A stretch of DNA of 10,177 nucleotides from Novosphingobium sp. (lineage in GTDB: Bacteria; Pseudomonadota; Alphaproteobacteria; Sphingomonadales; Sphingomonadaceae), in contig VFKS01000220.1 of NCBI GenBank assembly GCA_009885425.1, positions 1 to 10,177 on the forward strand. Reading direction: 5' to 3'. How positions within the stretch are numbered: position 1 is the first letter of the stretch; each line of letters starts with the position of its first letter. The translations under genes were made by a program, and so were the position numbers. Under the pieces are notes generated by a model. It searched no databases. It was not told the origin of the DNA and saw only the letters and a program-made list of their open reading frames with translations. This document shows, in pieces, positions 1 through 4,939 of this stretch.

Positions 1-191
1 AGGTCGAGGTAGGCGACCACATCGTTGTCGGTGGCGATGAACAGGCCTTCCTGCACTTCGGCAGGTTGCTGTTCGGCCAGCCGCAGCGCCTCAGCCAAGG
101 TGCCGTAAAGCAGGGTGTTGGCCGCGCCGCCTTCGGCTGCGCTATCGAGGTGGTAAAGCCGGACGCTGGCGTTTTCGTTGGTCGTGCGCAT
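1..191 (-). CDS. Unrecognised small protein, C-terminus cut by the window edge
   Basis: An open frame starts at an ATG read leftwards from 191 and stays open for 63 codons to the window edge, so the C-terminus is missing. The start is supported by a GGGAAG-like ribosome binding site (complement of about 199-204) with 7-base spacing. Its ATG shares one base with the stop codon of the DUF4169 gene (TGATG), a typical coupled junction. The visible protein begins MRTTNENASVRLYHLD and contains two alanine- and leucine-rich helical stretches around YGTLAEALRLAEQQP, followed by LFIATDNDVVAYLDL, which looks like a beta strand pair. There is no signal peptide, no membrane segment and no catalytic motif that I recognise. 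It is last in the slt-greB-DUF4169 unit. I cannot assign a family; it is probably a small cytosolic protein. Function is unknown. Confidence 0.7.
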   Translation of the reverse strand, partial: MRTTNENASVRLYHLDSAAEGGAANTLLYGTLAEALRLAEQQPAEVQEGLFIATDNDVVAYLD

Positions 192-370
192 CAGGGTTCT
201 TCCCGCTTTGCACCGTCAAGCTGACGGGTGGTCCGCGCTGCATCGCGGGCCAGTTTGGTTTTGGCAGCTTTGGTCTGGCCATGCAGCGCGCGATTTTCGG
301 CGGCCTGCTGGGCAGAACTGGCGCGGGCCTTGGCCTTGCGGACTAGGCGCAGGTTGATCACTTCGGCCAT
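191..370 (-). CDS. DUF4169 family small basic protein
   Basis: The product is 59 residues starting MAEVINLRLVRKAKARA. The MAEVINLR opening, followed by a run of Arg, Lys and Ala and a later NRxxHGxTKxxK segment, is characteristic of the alphaproteobacterial DUF4169 family. It should form one long charged helix; no enzyme motif is seen and the function is unknown. I chose the ATG at 370 because family members start with MAEVINLR; the frame extends 14 codons further upstream, but that part would overlap greB. The gene starts 2 bases after the greB stop and ends by sharing one base with the next start, so it is very likely translated from the slt-greB transcript. Its charge pattern could suit nucleic acid or ribosome binding, but that is inference only. 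Confidence 0.85.
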   Translation of the reverse strand: MAEVINLRLVRKAKARASSAQQAAENRALHGQTKAAKTKLARDAARTTRQLDGAKREEP

Positions 371-372
371 CG

Positions 373-861
373 TCAGGCCGGGTCCGGATAGCTGATCGCC
401 ATCACTTCCCATTCCTTTTCGCCGCCGGGCAAGCGAACCTTGCGCAGATCGCCCAAGGCCGCACCGCGCAAGGCCCGGGCCATCGGGGCGCTCCAGCCGA
501 TCAGGCCAGCGGTGGCGTCCTGCTCGTCGTCGCCGACCAAGGTCAGGGTCAGGTGGGTGTCACCCTCGTCGGCAATCGTTACCTGCGCGCCGAACCAGGC
601 CCGGCTTTGGTCTTCCTGCCGGGCCGGATCGATCACCCGGCAATTCTTCATCCGCCGGGCTAGATGCGCCAGCTCGCGGTCAATCTCGCGCATCCGTTTT
701 CTGCCATACAGGTAATCGCCGTTCTCGCTGCGATCGCCGTTGCCCGCCGCCCAGCTGACGATTTCGGTAATCGCCGGACGTTCGGTGCCGAGCAGATGGT
801 CATAACGTGCGCGCAGCGCCGCCATTCCGGCCGGAGTGATCGGCGGGCCTTCGGGCTTCAT
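373..861 (-). CDS. greB: Transcription elongation factor GreB (GreA/GreB family)
   Basis: GreB binds in the secondary channel of RNA polymerase and stimulates cleavage of the 3' end of backtracked transcripts. The 162-residue length matches the family. The N-terminal coiled coil (about residues 8-75) carries the acidic tip GDRSENGDY, with D43 and E46 in the positions of the catalytic acidic pair of Gre factors. The following YLYGRKRMREIDREL matches GreB better than GreA (GreB has YIYGKKRLREIDR). The C-terminal FKBP-like domain (about 90-160) includes IGWSAPMARALRGAALGD, the conserved SPxxxALLG-type Gre motif. The frame is open upstream as far as 1062, but the ATG at 861 gives the normal N-terminus and overlaps the slt stop by four bases (ATGA). 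No good ribosome binding site precedes it, which fits translational coupling to slt. Confidence 0.93.
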   Translation of the reverse strand: MKPEGPPITPAGMAALRARYDHLLGTERPAITEIVSWAAGNGDRSENGDYLYGRKRMREIDRELAHLARRMKNCRVIDPARQEDQSRAWFGAQVTIADEGDTHLTLTLVGDDEQDATAGLIGWSAPMARALRGAALGDLRKVRLPGGEKEWEVMAISYPDPA

Positions 862-2828
862 CCCGGATACCGCTTGCCCAGAAAGAAGCTGAGCGGGTTG
901 GCGCCCTTGTAGATCGCCCGCTTGGGGTACATCGCTTCGTAAACCACAGCGTTTTCCAGCACCCGCTGCACGTAGTTGCGGGTTTCGGACAGCGGGATCT
1001 TTTCGATCCAATCGATCCAGTCGACCGAGCCATTGCGCGGATCGCCATTGGCGCGCAGCCACTTGTTCACGTTGCCCGGCCCGGCGTTGTAGGCGGCGAC
1101 CGCCAGTGGGTAGGAGCCGTTGTAATACTCCAGCATCCGCCGGAAATAGCCGTCGCCCAGCAGCATGTTGTACCCGGCATCATTGAACACTGCTTGGCTA
1201 TCGTATTCCAGCCCCATTTTTCCGGCCTGTTCGCGCGCAGTGCCGGGCATCAGCTGCATCAGACCGCGCGCCCCGGCGTGGCTGACGGCGTTCATCGCAA
1301 ACTGGCTTTCCTGGCGAGTGATCGCGTGAACGAAAGTCCAGTTCGAGCCCTGCGGCACCGGGATCAGCGGGAAGCTGGTCTTGCGAAAATTGCCGTGTCC
1401 GTCGATGTGCGCCGCTTGGCCCAGGATCACCCCCAGATCGCGGCGGCCCAGTTCCTGCGCCAGTTGCGCCACCAGCACGTGGTCCGCCTCAGATTCCGCC
1501 TGCTCAGCGATTTCCTTGAAGAATTGCACCGCAGTCCGCCAATCGCTCTCGCGGGCCACTTCGCGAACCGCCTTGGTCAGCGGGCGATCATTGAAGTTGG
1601 CGCGCTCGGCAGCGGTAGGGTTGACGCTGGGTGAAAAGGTGGGCGGCAACAGTGGTCGGCCAAGCCGTTCCAACGCCAACATTCCGTAAAAGTTGTCGGG
1701 ATACTGCGCGGCCATTTCGAAATAGCGGGTCGCTTCAGCTGAATTGCCGCCCTTGGCAGCAGCACGACCGGCCCAGTAGAACCCTTTTGAGCGGGTTTGC
1801 GGGGTCCGCGCGGCAGCGCCATAGCGCCAGAACAGCGGAGCTGCGCGGTTGCCATCGCCCAGGCTCCACAGTGCCTTGGTTCCGCCCAGCCACATCAGCG
1901 AAGTGTAATCATCGCGGACCGCGAAGCTCTGCGCCGAAACATCGGTGCCCGGCGCAAAGGTATCATCGATCCCGGCGGCGATCCGCACCGCGCCATAAGC
2001 ATCGGCGTTTTTCGCCACCGCCAGCAATTCGCCGACCCATTTTCGCGGGTCGCGCGGTGGGGCGTTCAGTCGCGGACGGGCGGCCAGCAACGCGGCCGCC
2101 GCGCTGGACTGCCCGCTGATTCGCAGCATCCGGCTGCGGTTGTAGACGTAGCCGGCGTCCTGCATCACCTCTGGCGGCAGCACGATCCCGGCGGCGCTCG
2201 GATCCTTGCCGTTCACCAGCCCCAGCCGCGCGGCAAAGGTCATCCGTTTGGCGGGCGAGACATAGAGCAGTTGCCGCTCGGCCTGCGGACCAGCCCCGGC
2301 CCACAGCAGCGCGTCCATCCGGGTATCGTGATCGTCATAGCTCAGGCTTGGGCCGAGCAGCGCGAATACGGCGCTTTCGCTGGCATCGCTTATCGGTCCG
2401 CCACGCCAGGCATTGAGCGCGACCTGTTTTGCCTCTGGACGGCCGGTTGCCGCCAGGGCCAGCGCATAGTTTGCACGAGCGCGGTTGCTGAGCGGGGGGA
2501 AGCGGTCAAAGAAGCTGACGATCTGCGCCGGAGCCACGCTTTCGCGCTCCAGCGCGCCTTCGGCATAGCTGCGCAGCTTTGCTTCCTCGGGCAGGCCGGG
2601 ATAGGTCAACAGGAACCCGGCATAGTCGCCAAAGCCAAAGCCGGGATTGGCCACCAGCAGCTTCCACCGCGCCACGGCCAAATGCATATCGCCCGGCGGC
2701 AGGGCGCGCAGGTTCACCCGCGCCTGATCCCATTCGGTCCCATCGGCCGATTGGGCCGAAGCAGGAGCGGCCGAATAAGCCAGTAGTGCGATTGCCATAG
2801 CGGTTGCAGATCGAAGCATACTGGACAT
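858..2828 (-). CDS. slt: Secreted soluble lytic murein transglycosylase, Slt70-like
   Basis: The enzyme cleaves the MurNAc-GlcNAc bond in peptidoglycan, releasing 1,6-anhydro-muropeptides in the periplasm. The 656-residue precursor has a signal peptide (residues 1-25: SSMLR, a hydrophobic core, then APASA before Gln26). A long helical superhelix domain of TPR-like helices covers roughly residues 30-470, as in E. coli Slt70. The C-terminal catalytic domain starts near residue 490. It shows the catalytic Glu507 in RQESQF, then GARGLMQLMPGTA (519-531), AAYNAGPGNV (578-587) and ETRNYVQRVLEN (615-626), all signature goose-type SLT motifs. Translation could start at M1 or M4. M1 is preceded by AAGGAG (complement of 2841-2846) at 12 bases, slightly long; M4 would be longer still. 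It is first in the leftward unit and diverges from dapA. Confidence 0.93.
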   Translation of the reverse strand: MSSMLRSATAMAIALLAYSAAPASAQSADGTEWDQARVNLRALPPGDMHLAVARWKLLVANPGFGFGDYAGFLLTYPGLPEEAKLRSYAEGALERESVAPAQIVSFFDRFPPLSNRARANYALALAATGRPEAKQVALNAWRGGPISDASESAVFALLGPSLSYDDHDTRMDALLWAGAGPQAERQLLYVSPAKRMTFAARLGLVNGKDPSAAGIVLPPEVMQDAGYVYNRSRMLRISGQSSAAAALLAARPRLNAPPRDPRKWVGELLAVAKNADAYGAVRIAAGIDDTFAPGTDVSAQSFAVRDDYTSLMWLGGTKALWSLGDGNRAAPLFWRYGAAARTPQTRSKGFYWAGRAAAKGGNSAEATRYFEMAAQYPDNFYGMLALERLGRPLLPPTFSPSVNPTAAERANFNDRPLTKAVREVARESDWRTAVQFFKEIAEQAESEADHVLVAQLAQELGRRDLGVILGQAAHIDGHGNFRKTSFPLIPVPQGSNWTFVHAITRQESQFAMNAVSHAGARGLMQLMPGTAREQAGKMGLEYDSQAVFNDAGYNMLLGDGYFRRMLEYYNGSYPLAVAAYNAGPGNVNKWLRANGDPRNGSVDWIDWIEKIPLSETRNYVQRVLENAVVYEAMYPKRAIYKGANPLSFFLGKRYPG

Positions 2829-2895
2829 TATGGGAAAAGGCTCCTTATGGCAGGCTGAACGAAGCCCCTATGGGGCAGTTGCAGGGATAAAGTCC
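2829..2895. promoter_or_regulatory. Divergent slt/dapA intergenic region with a short palindrome
   Basis: These 67 bases must hold the 5' signals of both slt (leftward) and dapA (rightward). The ribosome binding sites are visible: AAGGAG for slt (complement of 2841-2846) and AGGGA for dapA (2883-2887, spacing 8). Between them, GCCCC-TAT-GGGGC (2864-2876) is a compact inverted repeat that could be an operator or a leader hairpin. I could not find a convincing -35/-10 pair in either direction. Promoters for each gene may lie partly inside the other gene. Confidence refers to the region having regulatory content, not to any single element. Confidence 0.45.
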
Positions 2896-3774
2896 ATGTT
2901 CTCCGGCTCGATACCGGCTCTGATTACCCCGTTTAAGGACGGCGCCGTGGATGAAACGGCGTTCCGGCGGTTGGTCGATTGGCAGATTGAACAAGGTTCC
3001 AGCGCGCTGGTTCCCTGCGGCACTACGGGTGAGGCGCCGACGCTCAGCAACGATGAGCAGCACCGGCTGTTCGAACTCTGCATTGAACAGGCCGCAGGCC
3101 GGGTGCCGGTAATCGCCGGCTGCGGCAGCAACGATACCCAGACCGCGCTTTGGCATTTGCAGGTAGCGAAAGACCTCGGCGCCGATGCCGCGCTGATGGT
3201 CGCGCCTTATTACAACCGTCCGACCCAGGCCGGACTGCTCGCCCATTTCAGCTATCTGGCCGAACGGGTTGATCTACCGATGGTGCTCTACAATGTGCCC
3301 GGCCGGACCGTGACCGATATCGCGCCTGCCACCACCATCGAACTGGCCCGCCGGTTCCCGGACCGGATCATCGGGATCAAAGACGCCAGCGGAGATATGA
3401 CCCGGTTGACCGCTCACCGCATGGCGCTGGGCACGGGTTTTGCGCAGATCTGCGGCAACGATGACATGGCGTTGCATTACAACGCCGGGGGCGGGGTGGG
3501 CTGCATCTCGGTCACCGCCAACGTCGCACCCCGGCTCTGCGCGGATTTTCAGGCGGCGAGCTTGGCAGGCGATACGGCTAAGGCGCATGAACTCAATGAA
3601 CGGTTGTTCCCGCTGCATCAGGCACTGTTCACCGATGCCTCACCGGGCCCGATCAAGTACGCGATGGCTAAAGTGCTCGGCTGGCTTGGCGAGGAAGTTC
3701 GCCTGCCGATCGTGCCGTGCAGCGCGGAATCGCGCCGTGCGGTAGATACCGGACTGGCCCACGCCGGGATCTAA
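2896..3774 (+). CDS. dapA: 4-hydroxy-tetrahydrodipicolinate synthase
   Basis: DapA condenses pyruvate with aspartate-4-semialdehyde, the first committed step to diaminopimelate and lysine. The protein is a cytosolic TIM barrel of 292 residues, the usual family length. The start at 2896 gives the standard N-terminus MFSGSIPALITPF and has an AGGGA site 8 bases upstream; the frame is open back to 2830, but that extension lies over the slt promoter side and is not family-like. Active-site residues are all present: Thr43-Thr44 in CGTTGEAPTLS, Tyr106 in APYYNRPTQ, Tyr132 in LYNVPGR with Arg137, and the Schiff-base Lys162 in IGIKDASGDMTR. ICGNDD and the GGGVGCISVTAN segment are also typical. Its partner slt, transcribed away, acts on the polymer that contains diaminopimelate. 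No defect is seen. Confidence 0.97.
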   Translation: MFSGSIPALITPFKDGAVDETAFRRLVDWQIEQGSSALVPCGTTGEAPTLSNDEQHRLFELCIEQAAGRVPVIAGCGSNDTQTALWHLQVAKDLGADAALMVAPYYNRPTQAGLLAHFSYLAERVDLPMVLYNVPGRTVTDIAPATTIELARRFPDRIIGIKDASGDMTRLTAHRMALGTGFAQICGNDDMALHYNAGGGVGCISVTANVAPRLCADFQAASLAGDTAKAHELNERLFPLHQALFTDASPGPIKYAMAKVLGWLGEEVRLPIVPCSAESRRAVDTGLAHAGI

Positions 3775-3778
3775 AGCA

Positions 3779-3818
3779 GGGACACAATACGAAATAGCCC
3801 CAATTCGTATTGCGTCCC
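3779..3818. repeat. Imperfect inverted repeat just after dapA (REP-like or transcript 3' hairpin)
   Basis: GGGACACAATACGAA (3779-3793) pairs with TTCGTATTGCGTCCC (3804-3818), leaving a 10-base loop. Fourteen of 15 positions match. The one mismatch (A3784 against C3813) would be a tolerated U-G pair in RNA of the opposite strand. It starts 4 bases after the dapA stop. There is no T tract on either side, so it is not a standard intrinsic terminator. It could protect the dapA 3' end, act as a weak terminator, or be a dispersed REP-type element. The minus-strand reading begins GGGGAC, which resembles heads of some proteobacterial REP-like repeats; that link is from memory and unverified. Confidence 0.75.
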
Positions 3819-3854
3819 CAAAATAACGCAATCGCAGCGTGGCGCGGGATTGAT

Positions 3855-3882
3855 TTGAAATTTACCGCCAGCGCCCTACATG
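3855..3882 (+). promoter_or_regulatory. Candidate smpB promoter, TTGAAA-N16-TACATG
   Basis: TTGAAA (3855-3860) matches the -35 consensus at five of six positions. After a 16-base spacer, TACATG (3877-3882) is a plausible though weak -10 box. Transcription would start near 3888-3890, only 4-6 bases before the smpB ATG. The same TTGAAA-N16-TACA layout occurs before clpX, which adds some weight. It would drive smpB, the DUF2062 gene and cckA. Confidence 0.45.
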
Positions 3883-3893
3883 ACCCTTCAACT

Positions 3894-4376
3894 ATGGCCC
3901 GCCCGCATCACCCTGCATTCGACAAGACCAAAGTGGTCGCCGAAAACCGGCGGGCGCGGTATGATTATTATATCGATGATACGGTTGAGGCCGGGATTTG
4001 CCTGACCGGGACCGAAGTCAAAAGCTTGCGATTCGGGGAAGGCTCGATTGCCGAGAGCTATGCCGAGGTGAAAAACGGCGAGGTTTGGCTAATTAATTCC
4101 AACGTCCCTGAATTCAGCCACGGCAACCGCAACAATCACGTCCCCAAACGCCCGCGCAAGCTGCTGTTGAAGGAGCGTGAGATTGCCCGCTTCACCGGGG
4201 CGGTTGAACGCAAAGGGATGACGCTGGTCCCGCTGTCGGTCTATTTCAACAGCCGTGGCCGCGCCAAAGTGGAGCTGGCGCTGGCAAAGGGCAAGAATGT
4301 GGCGGACAAACGCGCGACATCCAAGGAACGTGACTGGAAGCGCGATCAGGCGCGAATTATGCGGGACCATAAATGA
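3894..4376 (+). CDS. smpB: SsrA-binding protein SmpB
   Basis: SmpB binds the tRNA-like part of tmRNA and carries it into stalled ribosomes, so that the unfinished protein is tagged for proteases such as ClpXP and the ribosome is freed. The product is 160 residues, the normal size. The oligonucleotide-binding barrel shows [18 protein letters not shown], then [10 protein letters not shown] and the [14 protein letters not shown] strand pair. The C-terminal tail has the typical [21 protein letters not shown] segment, which enters the decoding and mRNA path. The frame is open back to 3810, but the ATG at 3894 gives [25 protein letters not shown], as expected. No Shine-Dalgarno sequence precedes this ATG (the bases are TGACCCTTCAACT), so the mRNA may be nearly leaderless. 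The stop overlaps the next start (ATGA). Confidence 0.96.
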   Translation: MARPHHPAFDKTKVVAENRRARYDYYIDDTVEAGICLTGTEVKSLRFGEGSIAESYAEVKNGEVWLINSNVPEFSHGNRNNHVPKRPRKLLLKEREIARFTGAVERKGMTLVPLSVYFNSRGRAKVELALAKGKNVADKRATSKERDWKRDQARIMRDHK

Positions 4377-4939
4377 GCACCTTTCCCGCCAAATTGTCCC
4401 GCTGGATGAACCGTAACCTCCCCAAGCGTGAGGACATGGAACACAACCGTTGGATCGGCCCGCTGGCGCGGCGGCAGGAGCTGTGGCGGTTCACCCGCCG
4501 TTCGGTTCCGCGCGGGGTGGCAGTCGGCCTGCTGGTTGGCATCTTCGCGCTGATCCCGGGGATCCAGATCGTCGGTGCAGCGCTGATGTGCGTGCCCTGC
4601 CGCGGGAATATTCCGCTCGCCGCGCTGATGACCTTCTTGTCCAATCCGGCGACGACGCCGTTCATCATCGCCGCGTCGATTTATCTGGGCAACAAGCTGG
4701 GCTTCCACGCCGATGTCAGCACCTTCAACGCATTAATGGAGCGCGGGGCGACCTTGCGCGAATGGGCCTATTGGCTTTTATCCGATGCGGCGCCGGCCAT
4801 GATGCTGGGGCTGTTCGTGATCTCGGTGATCTCGGCCTCGATCGGCTATCTGGTCGCGTCGTTCAGCTGGAACTGGTGGGTCCGCCACAAGCGCAATGTT
4901 GCGGTAGAGCGGATGCGGACAGAGCGAGGCGAGGGATGA
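4373..4939 (+). CDS. DUF2062 family integral membrane protein
   Basis: The protein is 188 residues. A basic N-terminus (about 1-45, rich in Arg and Lys) is followed by hydrophobic segments at about 48-75, 84-108 and 139-166, and a basic C-terminal tail. The segment [15 protein letters not shown] and the [23 protein letters not shown] stretch match the DUF2062 core, where an RxNxPxAxxxTxxSNPxTxP pattern is usual. The biochemical role of DUF2062 is not known. The topology suggests the inner membrane with both basic ends in the cytoplasm, following the positive-inside rule. It overlaps smpB at its start and cckA at its end by ATGA in each case, so the three should be made together. A membrane protein locked to cckA might support the kinase, but that is inference. 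Confidence 0.9.
   Translation: MSTFPAKLSRWMNRNLPKREDMEHNRWIGPLARRQELWRFTRRSVPRGVAVGLLVGIFALIPGIQIVGAALMCVPCRGNIPLAALMTFLSNPATTPFIIAASIYLGNKLGFHADVSTFNALMERGATLREWAYWLLSDAAPAMMLGLFVISVISASIGYLVASFSWNWWVRHKRNVAVERMRTERGEG

Noticed and set aside
1797..2786. A 329-codon open frame on the plus strand, opposite slt
   Set aside because: It runs antisense to a clear lytic transglycosylase with a signal peptide and all catalytic motifs. Its translation is rich in Arg, Gln and Pro and shows no motif. High G+C produces such mirror frames.
3810..3893. An N-terminal extension of smpB starting at 3810
   Set aside because: It would begin inside the inverted repeat and run through the candidate promoter. 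SmpB proteins normally start close to the residue encoded at 3894.
4450..4935. A 162-codon upstream extension of the cckA frame
   Set aside because: It overlaps the DUF2062 gene in another frame. The extension is Arg- and Gly-rich without domain character, while the ATG at 4936 has a good ribosome binding site and an ATGA junction.
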